DNA of 64,000 bases from contig NZ_LR027842.1 of NCBI RefSeq assembly GCF_900607225.1, forward strand, positions 2,982,464-3,046,463. Reading direction: 5' to 3'. A program made the translations under genes and the position numbers. The notes under the pieces were generated by a model. That model saw only the letters and a list, made by a program, of their open reading frames with translations, was not told where the DNA came from and ran no database searches. Shown here one piece after another: positions 8,266 through 17,378 of this stretch (positions are counted from its first letter, which is position 1; each line of letters begins with the position of its first letter). Source of the stretch: [Pseudopropionibacterium] massiliense (GTDB lineage Bacteria > Actinomycetota > Actinomycetes > Propionibacteriales > Propionibacteriaceae).

Positions 8266-8952
8266 ATGCAGATCCTGGTGGTGGACGACGACCAGGCCGT
8301 GCGTGACTCGCTGGCCCGGTCCCTGAAGTATTCCGGCGACGAGGTGACGACTGCGGCTGACGGCGTCGAGGCACTGGCGCAGCTGGCAGGGCACACCCCG
8401 GACGCGGTGATCATGGACGTGATGATGCCTCGTCTCGACGGTTTGGAGGCCACCCGCATGCTGCGACAGTCGGGCAATGACGTGCCCATCCTGATCCTCA
8501 CGGCCCGTGACGCCGTCGGCGACCGGGTGGACGGTCTCGACGCCGGTGCCGACGACTACATGGTCAAACCTTTCGCCCTCGACGAGCTGCTGGCTCGGCT
8601 GCGGGCCCTGACCCGGCGCTCGAAACCGACCCCGGAGAACGATTCGAAGGTGCTCGTGTTCGGTGACGTGACGCTCGATCCGCAGCACCGCGAGGTGACC
8701 CGCGCGGGGAAGCACATCTCCCTGACCCGCACCGAGTTCGCCCTCCTCCAGGCGTTCATGGAGAATCCCCGCCGCGTGATGGAGCGCAACACCCTTCTCA
8801 ACGAGGTGTGGGGGTTCGAGTTTCCCGCCACTGCGAATTCTCTCGAGGTCTACATCGGCTACCTGCGTCGCAAGACCGAGGTGGGTGGTCTGCCCCGCCT
8901 GATCCACACGGTTCGCGGCGTCGGTTACGTGCTGCGTGAAACCGCCCCGTGA
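8266..8952 (+). CDS. mprA: OmpR-family response regulator, MprA-like
   Basis: A 228-residue regulator with a receiver domain (acidic VVDDD at 5-9, phospho-acceptor Asp51 in VIMDVMMP, Lys near 100 in VKPF) and a C-terminal winged helix ([12 protein letters not shown], then [11 protein letters not shown], then [11 protein letters not shown]). Sequence is closest in character to MprA of the mycobacterial envelope-stress system. Its stop overlaps the GTG start of the histidine kinase by three bases (GTGA), so the two are translationally coupled. It probably controls envelope or cell-wall stress genes. Confidence 0.88.
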   Translation: MQILVVDDDQAVRDSLARSLKYSGDEVTTAADGVEALAQLAGHTPDAVIMDVMMPRLDGLEATRMLRQSGNDVPILILTARDAVGDRVDGLDAGADDYMVKPFALDELLARLRALTRRSKPTPENDSKVLVFGDVTLDPQHREVTRAGKHISLTRTEFALLQAFMENPRRVMERNTLLNEVWGFEFPATANSLEVYIGYLRRKTEVGGLPRLIHTVRGVGYVLRETAP

Positions 8953-10409
8953 TCGGTTCGCTCTGGATCAGGCTCCGGCGGGGCATCGAGCGGCTCATCA
9001 CGGGTCAGTCACTCCGGTCCCGCTTGGCCTCGTTGACCGGGATCTCCGTGGCCGCGGCCGTGCTCCTGGTCGGTTCCACGGCCTACATGTCCACGCGAAT
9101 CTCGCTGCGCGACCAGCTGGATCGCGAAATGTTGTCGGCCGCCCGCACCACCGCCGCAATCATCAACTCCGACATCAGGAACCTTGACAATCTCGGCCCC
9201 GGGCTCGGCACCTCCCAGGAGCTGCTGGCCGTCACCACGTCGACGGGAGAGACCACCCAGGCCGGGAAGCAGTCCTTGGCGTTGGTCCCCGCGGCCGGGG
9301 AGATCGCCGTCGCGCGCATGCAGCACGGGCATCGTGCCCGCTCCGTGAGGCTGGAGGACGGTCAGCAGTATCGTCTCGTCTCGGTTCCGGTGCGGGCCCG
9401 GGACCGCACCGGCCAGTCCCAGAACTACGCCATTCTCTACGCGCGCCCCCTGACGTCGCTGGGAACGACGCTGAACTCACTGTGGCTGGTGATCGCGCTG
9501 TCGGGTCTGGTGGGGATCCTGACCACGACCCTCACGGCCCTGTGGATGGCGCAGACCGCCCTGATGCCGGTCCGCCGCCTCTCCACCGCCGTGAAGAACG
9601 TCACCCAGACCGATCAGCTGAACCCGATCCGTATCTACGGCCGCGACGACCTGGGCGAGCTGACCCGCAGTTTCAACCTGATGCTGAAGAGCCTCCAGAC
9701 ATCGCGGGAGCAGCAGCGGCAGCTGATCGCCGATGCGGGTCACGAGTTGCGCACCCCCCTGACGTCGATGCGCACCAACATCGAGTTGTTGGTGGCCGAC
9801 GACAAGTCGGGGATGTTGCCGGAAGGGGCCCGCTCCGAGATCCTCGACGACGTTTCCGCGCAGCTCGGCGAGTTCTCCGCCCTCGTCGGTGACCTGGTGG
9901 CCCTGACCCGTGACGACCATCTCCAGCGCCAGCCGGAGCGGCTCGACATGTCGGAGGTGGTGGAAGCGGCGCTGGCCCGCGCGGCCCGTCGCGGACCGAA
10001 CATCACCTTCCACACGAGCCTGGAATCGGTTCCGATCCTGGGCGACGCCTCCACACTGGAACGCGCCATCACGAACCTGCTGGACAACGCCGTGAAGTTC
10101 TCCCCCAGTGACGGCGAGATCTGGGTGGAGCTGACCTCGGCCGGGGTGCTGACGATCATCGACTCGGGCCCTGGCGTCGCCGACGAGGACCTGCCGCACA
10201 TCTTCGACCGGTTCTACCGCTCCGACCGGGCACGCAACACCCCCGGAACCGGTCTCGGTCTGGCGATCGTCACCCACACCGTCGAGGCCCACGGCGGTTC
10301 GGTCCGGGCAGGAAACCAGCCGGGCGCCGGGGCGAAGTTCACCATGCGGTTGCCGGTCCTGACCTTCCCCGAATCGCCGCTGCTCCCCCAGGGAAGCCTC
10401 TCCCCCTAG
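8949..10409 (+). CDS. mprB: Sensor histidine kinase, MprB-like
   Basis: A 486-residue membrane kinase. It has a first transmembrane helix near residues 25-45, an extracytoplasmic sensor region, a second helix near 180-205, a HAMP linker, the phospho-acceptor His in [13 protein letters not shown] near 264, and an ATPase domain with N-box [11 protein letters not shown]1 [18 protein letters not shown] and G2 GTGLGLAIV. It pairs with the overlapping MprA-like regulator. The family senses cell-envelope damage; the signal here is inferred only from similarity. Confidence 0.88.
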   Translation: MIGSLWIRLRRGIERLITGQSLRSRLASLTGISVAAAVLLVGSTAYMSTRISLRDQLDREMLSAARTTAAIINSDIRNLDNLGPGLGTSQELLAVTTSTGETTQAGKQSLALVPAAGEIAVARMQHGHRARSVRLEDGQQYRLVSVPVRARDRTGQSQNYAILYARPLTSLGTTLNSLWLVIALSGLVGILTTTLTALWMAQTALMPVRRLSTAVKNVTQTDQLNPIRIYGRDDLGELTRSFNLMLKSLQTSREQQRQLIADAGHELRTPLTSMRTNIELLVADDKSGMLPEGARSEILDDVSAQLGEFSALVGDLVALTRDDHLQRQPERLDMSEVVEAALARAARRGPNITFHTSLESVPILGDASTLERAITNLLDNAVKFSPSDGEIWVELTSAGVLTIIDSGPGVADEDLPHIFDRFYRSDRARNTPGTGLGLAIVTHTVEAHGGSVRAGNQPGAGAKFTMRLPVLTFPESPLLPQGSLSP

Positions 10410-10507
10410 GGAAGCACCGTCCGATCACGCCAGCGACCGTCTCCCGGGGCAGGTGTTCCGGGACTCTCCAGTCACTCGCACGAACCACGCTCCCGGATTC
10501 CACAGAC

Positions 10508-10772
10508 TTTTCCACAGGCTGGGTAGAACCACACCGGTGTAACTCGGGTGAGGATCCCCGATTTTCCGGGGTGGAGCGTCGAATCACCGGCGTCACACGG
10601 GTTCTCATCGCGATACACGCGGATCCCTGTGCGAGAAAAGGAAACGGCCCGCGGCACACACCCGGTGGGCCCGGTCACGATGACCTCCGGCGCGGGACAC
10701 CCGCCACCGGTTTCCCACAGGCTTTTCCACAACCGGGTAAAACTACACGGACGTAATTCAGTCCTCGGGGTG
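10508..10772 (+). repeat. Imperfect direct repeats with TTTTCCACA cores
   Basis: Two related segments of about 45 bases begin TTTTCCACA at 10508 and 10723 and continue with a GGGTA-AAC-ACAC-GTAA framework, 215 bases apart. TTTTCCACA resembles an actinobacterial DnaA box. The whole gap 10410-10812 holds no gene that I can support; these repeats are its only clear structure. Confidence 0.45.
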
Positions 10773-10812
10773 ACGCGACACCCGAGGTCGCCAAGACCGG
10801 ATCACGCGCCTC

Positions 10813-11352
10813 TCATTCGCTGGTGTCGTCCCAGGCCACCACGACCGGTCCCGGCTCCCGGGGTTGGGAGAGCGGCTCGGATGCGGATCGCCTGGCCTGC
10901 GGGAAGAACACCAGATAGGCGATCCACGCCAGCAGCGCCAGCACCATCAACGTCACGACGATCCAGGCCCAGACGCCGCGACGTTTCGGGGCCGGGCGGG
11001 CGGCCGGTTCAGAACCGTAGGGCTCCGAACTGTAGATCGGGGCCGGGGGCTGATAGGGGATGCTCGGCGGAGGCATCGGGTCGACCGCGTACTGCCCGGC
11101 TGACGGCGGAGGGACGTACGGTGAGGCCGCGGGAACGGCACCGCGGCCCGGGTCCACGCCCAGGGATGCCGTCATCGTCGGCTCCGGGGGCGGCGGCATG
11201 GTCGCGAGGGGATCCGGTCCGTAGGGGTTCCAGGGTTCCTGTGCCGGATTCGGCGCGAGGCAGCAGGGGGCATGGCAGGGTCGCAGGGATGGCTCGGGAA
11301 TCAGGGTGGCATCTGGGGCACCGCATAGCCAGATGGCGGGGCGGTCGGCCAT
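10813..11352 (-). CDS. Proline-rich protein with C-terminal membrane anchor
   Basis: A 179-residue frame with a long Pro/Ala/Tyr-rich stretch, then KRRGVWAWIVVTLMVLALL as a single transmembrane helix near residues 125-150 and a short acidic tail. Its start overlaps the 3' end of the upstream gene in another frame by 52 bases. The first 40 or so residues are cysteine-rich and not obviously protein-like, whereas the Pro-rich part continues the style of the upstream protein. A single frameshift may therefore have split one gene. I annotate it separately because no direct evidence decides this. Confidence 0.5.
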   Translation of the reverse strand: MADRPAIWLCGAPDATLIPEPSLRPCHAPCCLAPNPAQEPWNPYGPDPLATMPPPPEPTMTASLGVDPGRGAVPAASPYVPPPSAGQYAVDPMPPPSIPYQPPAPIYSSEPYGSEPAARPAPKRRGVWAWIVVTLMVLALLAWIAYLVFFPQARRSASEPLSQPREPGPVVVAWDDTSE

Positions 11353-12608
11353 GGGATCAGCCAGGGTGCTGAAAGTGTCTGGTTCATGGTGCAGAGCACC
11401 GGCTGCGGTGGTTCGACGATCTCCTCGGCCGGGGCCGCCTCCTCCCGGAAGATCGACAGGTCCTTGATGGCGTCCAGGACCTGGGTGGGGGCCTCCGAGT
11501 CGTCGAAGTTCATCGGGGCGGAAATGCGGGTGACCGTTTCCGCATCTTCCGTATCCTCGGGTTCCGGCTCCGGTGCAGCCATTGCCTCGGCTGCCGGAGC
11601 AGGTTCGACCGGGAAGGATTCGGCCGGTTGCACCGGCGACGCCGCCGACGCGGGAACGGCCGCGAGCAGCTCGTCCCAGGATGATGTGATCACGTTCGGT
11701 TCGTCCGGGGATGGCGCGGACGGCACCATGACAACGACCACCCGGTTCACCGATCCGTCATCATCCGTTTCGACCGGGGAGAGCGCCTTTTCTTCCGGTA
11801 GCGATTCGACCTGGGCCACCTCCGCTGGCCTCTGCCCGACTCGGGAGATCTCGGTGGTCGGTTTCTGCCCAACCGGTGACAAGGCCGTCGATGTCGACGT
11901 CTGCTCGACCGAGGACACCTCGGCCGACCACTGTCTGACCGGAACCAATTCCCCCGGCACGGTTTCGACGGACACCGCCGGCGGCGCGGATGGTACGACC
12001 GGCACCACGTGGGTTGCGGGACTGTCCTCGTCGAGGAGTTCCGGGGAGGCCGCCATCACCGGCTCTGGCGACTCCTCGTTCACCTGGGAACGGCTCTTCT
12101 CCCAGTGAGTGGCATCCTCGTCCGGATCGGCCTCATCCGGAGAGGCGCCGTCCTCGTCCGGACGGGTTTCTGCCATGCGGGTGGTTTCCTCGTCCAGAGC
12201 GGCCTCATCCGGAGATGTGCCGTCCTCGTCCGGGTACGTGGTGGACTCATCGGGGACGAAATCCTCCTCCTCACCCGGGAGTTCCTCCTCACCCGGGAAT
12301 GAGGGAAACGAGTCGATCGGGGAGGGTTCGCTCGTCCGCAACGTCTCCCATGGCCGGGGTTTCGGTACGACCGGCACGGAGGAGAGGACCGAGGGAACCT
12401 CGTGACCCTCGTCACTGAAACCCGGCTCCCCGACCGCGGGAACCAGATCCTGGATCAAGGCGTTCAGATCCCTCTTGTTGACGGCGAGCACCAACGACCG
12501 GATACGCGTCCGGTACTGCGCGGAATCCAGCCTGTCGGCCGCCAGCGCCTCGTCCAGGACGCGACGGTACCGGAGCAGGTCCTCCGAGGTCAGGGGAAGT
12601 GAACTCAC
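11301..12608 (-). CDS. DUF1707-like N-terminus with long acidic Pro/Glu-rich region
   Basis: A 435-residue protein. The first about 70 residues (LRYRRVLDEALAADRLDSAQ, then a basic helix ending 'LIQDLVPA') resemble the DUF1707/SHOCT-like helical domain common in actinobacterial membrane proteins. The rest is disordered and repetitive, with PDEDGTSPDEA-like and SPVGQ/VEQ units. There is no membrane segment in this frame, but the overlapping downstream frame supplies one, which suggests either a coupled pair or a frameshifted single protein. Function unknown. Confidence 0.55.
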   Translation of the reverse strand: MSSLPLTSEDLLRYRRVLDEALAADRLDSAQYRTRIRSLVLAVNKRDLNALIQDLVPAVGEPGFSDEGHEVPSVLSSVPVVPKPRPWETLRTSEPSPIDSFPSFPGEEELPGEEEDFVPDESTTYPDEDGTSPDEAALDEETTRMAETRPDEDGASPDEADPDEDATHWEKSRSQVNEESPEPVMAASPELLDEDSPATHVVPVVPSAPPAVSVETVPGELVPVRQWSAEVSSVEQTSTSTALSPVGQKPTTEISRVGQRPAEVAQVESLPEEKALSPVETDDDGSVNRVVVVMVPSAPSPDEPNVITSSWDELLAAVPASAASPVQPAESFPVEPAPAAEAMAAPEPEPEDTEDAETVTRISAPMNFDDSEAPTQVLDAIKDLSIFREEAAPAEEIVEPPQPVLCTMNQTLSAPWLIPWPTAPPSGYAVPQMPP

Positions 12609-12737
12609 GATGCCAGTCTGTCAGAGACCATTGCCAAGAACCATGACTGTGTCCAACCAATGGCTGGAAACCAGCCCGATTTCATGGCCACGCGCATGTG
12701 CGGGCTAGGGTGTGGTGGACCAATCCCAGGAGGAGAC

Positions 12738-13331
12738 ATGCTCGGTTTCGCCGCGGTGGATCGGCGTTCGGAGACGATCGCGATCTGGCTGGTCAGCCGC
12801 ACGGACCCTGCCGAGGCGTCCAGCACGAACGCCGTCGTGGTGGACCTGGCCTGCGAACACGCCTTGCAGAAGGTGCACTCGCTGACCCGCGACCGCATCG
12901 TCATCACCACCCCCGGCAGCGACCTGACCGGCCTGCCGATCGGCGACGGGCATCCGACGGCGCTGCTCGGGGAGTTCATCGACGCCACCCGCGCCCACCA
13001 GCGCGCCATCGTCGAGGCCGTGCGCTCCTACGCGGCCTCCCGCAGGGGCCAGAAGCTGGTGGAACCGGCCTTCCCCGCGGAGCCGCAGCTCCCGGAGGCC
13101 TGGCCCGCGACCTGTCAGGACCGCGCCCTGGAGCTGGCCGGCCTGGTGTCGCGGGCCTGGACGAACTGGCTGGTCAGCGACGGCGAGAGGCTCCGCCGCA
13201 CCACCCAGCCGCGCACCGGCAGGACCCCGTGGATCATGCCCGGGGAGCTCAACCAGCCGGAGCTGCTGGCCCTGCCACCGGTCCTGGCGGAGAAGCTTCG
13301 TCCCGAGCCCGTGGGGCCCTTCCCGGGCTGA
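12738..13331 (+). CDS. Conserved hypothetical protein
   Basis: A 197-residue soluble protein. The ATG at 12738 (MLGFAAVDRR) has a strong AGGAGGA ribosome site seven bases upstream; an earlier in-frame ATG at 12660 would add 26 residues rich in Cys and Gly that look untranslated. Two conserved-looking blocks are visible: VVVDLACEHALQKVHSLTRD and RALELAGLVSRAWTNWL. It is divergent from the DUF1707-like gene. Family not recognised; no catalytic motif seen. Confidence 0.6.
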   Translation: MLGFAAVDRRSETIAIWLVSRTDPAEASSTNAVVVDLACEHALQKVHSLTRDRIVITTPGSDLTGLPIGDGHPTALLGEFIDATRAHQRAIVEAVRSYAASRRGQKLVEPAFPAEPQLPEAWPATCQDRALELAGLVSRAWTNWLVSDGERLRRTTQPRTGRTPWIMPGELNQPELLALPPVLAEKLRPEPVGPFPG

Positions 13332-13343
13332 GCGGACCGGTCC

Positions 13344-14036
13344 TCAGCTCTCCTCCGCCGGGGGCAGCGGGGCGTACCACTCGACGCCGGTGAGGAGGAT
13401 GCGGGTGTCCACGTTCCCTTCCCAGCTGACGCCGATGCCGTGTTCCTGGAGGATCGGGATGACGACGCTCCTCATCAGTGTGATGGTCGTGGCGTCGTAG
13501 AGCTCCTCGCGCTGGGAGTCGTTCAGGGCCTTGTACTCCTCCTCGCTGATGTGGGCGGGCCAGAAGATGCCGTAGCTGAGGTAGGTGCTGCCGCTCTCCA
13601 CGAGGTCGTCGGTGTCCTGCTGGTGGAAGAACACGTACCCCAGGTCGCCCTGGCCACCCTCGATCTCCGCGTGCCCGCAGGTGTTGCAGCAGGCGAAATC
13701 CTGCTCCGCGACGACGTGGGCCCTCCGCAACGCCTCGAAGGCGCGGTCCAGCCTGGTGGCGGGCACGTCCCCGAATCCCGCCTGCTGGGCGCGGCGCGCA
13801 TCGATCAGGTACTGGGCGATGGCGCGGCACTGCTCGTCGGACAGCGCACCGCCGCCCTCCGCGTCCTCCACCGCGGATGCGATCTCGAAGGAGTGGTCGT
13901 TGATGCAGTCATTCCCCCGCACGAGTTGCATCCAGACGAGGTCGCGGATGTACTCCTCGAGTTCGGGATCAACCACACCCCCGAGCAGTTCGTCGGGGAT
14001 TCTCAGCCCGTCGGGCTGGGCGTTCAGTTCGGTCAT
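13344..14036 (-). CDS. DUF6891-family protein
   Basis: A 230-residue soluble protein (start MTELNAQPDG; an upstream ATG at 14069 gives 11 extra residues of unlikely character). It carries the family block 'EQDFACCNTCGHAEI', with three cysteines that could bind a metal, followed by 'YVFFHQQDTD' and 'TYLSYGIFWP'. These match the DUF6891 family of unknown function, widespread in actinobacteria. It is convergent with the previous gene, 12 bases apart. Confidence 0.7.
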   Translation of the reverse strand: MTELNAQPDGLRIPDELLGGVVDPELEEYIRDLVWMQLVRGNDCINDHSFEIASAVEDAEGGGALSDEQCRAIAQYLIDARRAQQAGFGDVPATRLDRAFEALRRAHVVAEQDFACCNTCGHAEIEGGQGDLGYVFFHQQDTDDLVESGSTYLSYGIFWPAHISEEEYKALNDSQREELYDATTITLMRSVVIPILQEHGIGVSWEGNVDTRILLTGVEWYAPLPPAEES

Positions 14037-14108
14037 GGCCGAGACCCTAACAACCGCCACCGACGACACGGGGCCGGGCGGCGCCGCCCGGCCCCTCGAC
14101 GCCGCCTC

Positions 14109-14915
14109 TCACTGCCTGGGGTTCTGACCCGGATACCCCTGCTGACCGGGCTGACCCGGATACCCCTGCTGACCCGGGTAACCGGGCTGACCCTGTTGGC
14201 CCGGCTGCTGGAATTGGCCCGGCTGCTGGAAATTGACCGGGCCCTGGAATCCGCCCTGCGGGCCGGGCTGCCCGGGGCCGGGACGGGCCGACTTCGCCCT
14301 ACCACGCCGCACCAGGATGACCGCGACCGTACCGCCGGCGACCACGACGATCCCGAGCACGATCCACAGCCAGGTCAGGTCGGGGTCGTTGCTGGCGGTC
14401 GCCCTGAGGCCCTCGGAGTCGGTCAGGTCGGAGGGGTTCTTCCACGTGACGGTGTTGCCGGAGATCTCCCCCTTGCCACTGGCGGTGAGGACCTTGCCCG
14501 GGAAGCTCACCTTGACCTCGAAGTCGGTGATCATGGTCGCGCTGATCCCCTGCAAGTTGCTGCCCGGCATGTGGAAGGTCCACTGCTTGCTGGAGGCGTC
14601 GAAGCTGAGGTAGGTGATGTCGGAGAGCTTGGTGGTGCCGGAGAGCCGGCAGCCGATGTACTTGTCGTCCTGGTAGCCCTCCTGCTTGAGGTCGCCGGGG
14701 AGTTTCGACGAGCTCTTTCCGCGCTGGCAGACCCCGCCGGAGTCCTTGATGCCACCCGATTCCGCGTTTTCCTTCAGCACCCCGAAGTCGGTTCTGACCT
14801 CGATCCTGTCCTGGCTGCTCACGTTGATCTCCTGGTGCATCCGGATACAGGAGCTGAGCGCCAGGGCGAGGGGCAGGATCAAGGCGACGATGCCGATTCT
14901 GCGTAGTTTCTTCAT
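14109..14915 (-). CDS. LppM-like lipoprotein
   Basis: A 268-residue lipoprotein. The start at 14915 (MKKLRRIGIV) gives a classic signal with lipobox L-A-L-S-S-C, Cys23 being the lipidation site. The LppM-type extracellular domain follows, then a transmembrane helix near residues 190-215 (LTWLWIVLGIVVVAGGTVAV), a basic stop-transfer and a cytoplasmic Gly/Pro/Gln tail built from PGQQGYPGQ-like repeats. LppM in mycobacteria is an envelope protein linked to lipid handling at the host interface. The dual anchoring (lipid plus helix) matches that family. Confidence 0.78.
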   Translation of the reverse strand: MKKLRRIGIVALILPLALALSSCIRMHQEINVSSQDRIEVRTDFGVLKENAESGGIKDSGGVCQRGKSSSKLPGDLKQEGYQDDKYIGCRLSGTTKLSDITYLSFDASSKQWTFHMPGSNLQGISATMITDFEVKVSFPGKVLTASGKGEISGNTVTWKNPSDLTDSEGLRATASNDPDLTWLWIVLGIVVVAGGTVAVILVRRGRAKSARPGPGQPGPQGGFQGPVNFQQPGQFQQPGQQGQPGYPGQQGYPGQPGQQGYPGQNPRQ

Positions 14916-15035
14916 GGCTGAAACGTACCGCCCGGCCTTTCCCGGAATGTGGGTTCCCCCAGATTTTGCGATGCGCGGGCGGGTTTCCCGCGAAACCTCT
15001 TCCCGATCCACGACGGAACACGGCACCATTGACCC

Positions 15036-16958
15036 GTGAAACTCGATCGCAACGCCACCGTCGCCGAGGTCTACGCCCATCCGCTCGGACGCGACATCAT
15101 CGACAAGATGCTGCTGCAGACCGGGCGCAGTACCGCCTGGGTGCGCAATCCCCTGGTATCGCGGTTGCGGCTGCGACAACTCGACAAGATCCTGGGGCGC
15201 ATGTTCGGCCCCGGTTTCGTCGACACCCTCGTCGACCTGCTGGCCGACTGCCCAGAGTCGCCGCCCCGCCTCGACGGGCCCATCGCCGCGACGTGGTGGA
15301 AGCGGGCGGTGTTCTACCAGATCTACCCGCGTTCCTTCGCGGACAGCAACGGCGACGGCATCGGCGACCTGCCCGGCATCCTGGCGAGGCTGCCCTACCT
15401 GGACGACCTGGGCATCGACTGCCTGTGGCTCTCGCCCATCTTCACCTCGCCGAACAAGGACATGGGCTACGACATCGCCGACTACCGTTCCGTCATGGCC
15501 GAGATGGGCACCATCGACGACCTGCGACGCCTGATCGCCGCCTGTCACGAACGCGGGATGCGCATCATCCTCGACCTGGTGGTCAACCACACCTCCGACG
15601 AGCACCCGTGGTTCAGGGACGCCTTGGCCGACCCGGAGGGCGCGCGCGGCGACTACTACTTCCTGCGCGACGGCGACCCCGAGACCCCACCCAACAACTG
15701 GACGTCGTTCTTCTCCGGCCCCGCCTGGCGCCGCATCGGCGAGAAATGGGTGCTGCACCTGTTCGCCCCCGAACAGCCGGACCTCAACTGGGACAACCCG
15801 GCGGTGCGCCGCGAGGTGGCCGACATCGTGCGGTTCTGGCTGGCTGAGGGCGTCGACGGGTTCCGCCTGGACGTGATCAACTACATCTCCAAGCGCGACG
15901 GCCTGCCCGACGGCAACGCCACAGTCGGACAGGTGATGGGTTTCACGGGCGTGGAGCACTACTTCCACGGCCCGCACCTGCACGACCACCTGGCGCAGCT
16001 GCGCCGCGAGGCCTTCACCCGCACGGACGTGGAACCGGGCCACGAGGCGCCGGGTGCCGATGCCCGGCCCATCATGATCGGGGAGACCCCGGGGGCGGGC
16101 GTCGAGGTGGCCCGGCTGCTGACCAGCTCCCAGCGGGACGAGCTGGACCTGATCTTCAGTTTCGACCACCTGGAGACCCCGGGGCACGTGCGCTGGGACG
16201 AGTACGCCTACGATCTGAACTTCCTGAAGCGCTACTACATCGACTACCAGTCCCGGCTGGGTTCCGACGACTGGATGAGTCTGTTCTTCGAGAACCACGA
16301 CAACCCGCGCATGATCTCCAAGGTCAACCCCGACCCCCGGTTCCGCGACCAGCTGGGCAAGGCCCTCGCGACGATCCTGCTGACCATGCGCGGCACCCCG
16401 TTCATCTTCCAGGGACAGGAGATCGGGGCCGTCAACCAGGACTTCCCCGACGAGTCGGCGCTGCGCGACGTGGAATCCCTGAACCTCCTGGCGGCCGAGG
16501 GCCCCGGGGCCTGGGGGAAGATCATGGCCGGTTCCCGCGATCACGCCCGCGTCCCGATGCGCTGGGACCGCGACGAGCACTGGGGGTTCACGCGCGGAAC
16601 CCCGTGGATCAAGGCCTTCGACGACTCGGTGGGCTACTCCGTCGCCGCCCAGGAGCACAACCCCGACTCGGTGCTGCGCTACTATCGCCGCCTGATCTGG
16701 CTGCGCCGCTCCAACCCGACGCTGAGCCTGGGGTCGATCCGTTTCATCGACGCCGACGTCAAGGACTACTTCGCCTGGTTCCGGGAGCACAACGGTGAGC
16801 GCTGGTTCATCGAGGTGAACCTGTCGGGCCATCCCCTGCGGCGACGCCACCGCGACCGGGCTCTCGAGATCATCGCGGGCACCACCAAGGATCGCTCAAA
16901 CCCGATGGAACCCTACGAGGCCCTCGTCTGCCAGGTCCCCCCGGCGACCGGCGGATGA
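15036..16958 (+). CDS. GH13 alpha-glucosidase with extra N-terminal domain
   Basis: A 640-residue GH13 enzyme. The barrel starts near residue 88 (WWKRAVFYQIYPRSF). The catalytic triad is visible: nucleophile Asp279 in GFRLDVIN, acid/base Glu350 in IGETPG, and Asp422 in FENHD. The 'YQIYPRSFADSNGDGIGDLPG' and 'QDFP' regions fit oligo-1,6-glucosidase/alpha-glucosidase subfamilies; trehalose-6-phosphate hydrolase is an alternative. The first 85 residues (TVAEVYAHPLGRDIIDKMLL) resemble the small C-terminal helical unit seen in some GH3 and GH1 proteins and are unusual at this position. No signal peptide, so it is cytoplasmic. No sugar transporter is adjacent. Confidence 0.88.
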   Translation: MKLDRNATVAEVYAHPLGRDIIDKMLLQTGRSTAWVRNPLVSRLRLRQLDKILGRMFGPGFVDTLVDLLADCPESPPRLDGPIAATWWKRAVFYQIYPRSFADSNGDGIGDLPGILARLPYLDDLGIDCLWLSPIFTSPNKDMGYDIADYRSVMAEMGTIDDLRRLIAACHERGMRIILDLVVNHTSDEHPWFRDALADPEGARGDYYFLRDGDPETPPNNWTSFFSGPAWRRIGEKWVLHLFAPEQPDLNWDNPAVRREVADIVRFWLAEGVDGFRLDVINYISKRDGLPDGNATVGQVMGFTGVEHYFHGPHLHDHLAQLRREAFTRTDVEPGHEAPGADARPIMIGETPGAGVEVARLLTSSQRDELDLIFSFDHLETPGHVRWDEYAYDLNFLKRYYIDYQSRLGSDDWMSLFFENHDNPRMISKVNPDPRFRDQLGKALATILLTMRGTPFIFQGQEIGAVNQDFPDESALRDVESLNLLAAEGPGAWGKIMAGSRDHARVPMRWDRDEHWGFTRGTPWIKAFDDSVGYSVAAQEHNPDSVLRYYRRLIWLRRSNPTLSLGSIRFIDADVKDYFAWFREHNGERWFIEVNLSGHPLRRRHRDRALEIIAGTTKDRSNPMEPYEALVCQVPPATGG

Positions 16959-16999
16959 ATTCCCCGGAACGATCTCCCGCCACGGTGGGAGCCGGACCC

Positions 17000-17041
17000 G
17001 GTTGAGCCGCCCACTCGGTGACGCGAGTGGGCGGCTCAACC
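17000..17041. terminator. Perfect 18-bp hairpin of the GGTTGAGC repeat family
   Basis: Arms GGTTGAGCCGCCCACTCG (17000-17017) and its exact complement (17024-17041) with a six-base loop, followed by CAGTTTCG. It lies 41 bases after the GH13 stop and probably ends that transcript. The arms belong to the dispersed GGTTGAGC/GGTTTCGA family seen also near 26.6, 31.3 and 48.6 kb. Confidence 0.6.
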
Positions 17042-17202
17042 AGTTTCGACCCCGCAATCTTCCCGCCTTCACCGGAACAGGAATCGCAAAAAATCGCGAT
17101 TTGCTCTCGGCGACGGAATATTCAACCCCCCAAACAAACTGGGGCCCGCCTCCCCACCCCCGACCCTCGCCCGGGAAATCGGAATCACCAAAAAGTATAA
17201 CT

Positions 17203-17378
17203 TTCAATTACCAAAGCCTGTGTGGGCTCACTAGGGGTGATAGCCTGAAACCCGCTTCCCGTAAGACTCTCTTCCCGAAAGTTGACCCTCGTGGGTTATG
17301 CTGCACACAGCACCCCCTTGGGCGGGCAGCTAACCCCCGACCGGGGGTTGTAAAATCCTAAAGAATTGAGGAAGTTTT
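17203..17378 (+). promoter_or_regulatory. Promoter/5' UTR shared with the second thioester gene
   Basis: Two blocks are conserved with the paralogue: TTCAATTACCAAAGC at 17203 and TGGGTTATGCT at about 17292, spaced 88 bases exactly as in the other copy. The second block contains a -10-like TATGCT. The leader has a hairpin (AACCCCC 17332-17338 with GGGGGTT 17343-17349) and ends in the 20-base stretch CCTAAAGAATTGAGGAAGTT, which includes the ribosome site and is identical in both copies. Confidence 0.5.

Noticed and set aside
14916-16850. Very long minus-strand frame (over 900 codons) joined to the LppM-like gene
   Set aside because: It is antisense of the GH13 gene; the lipoprotein signal at 14915 fixes the true start.
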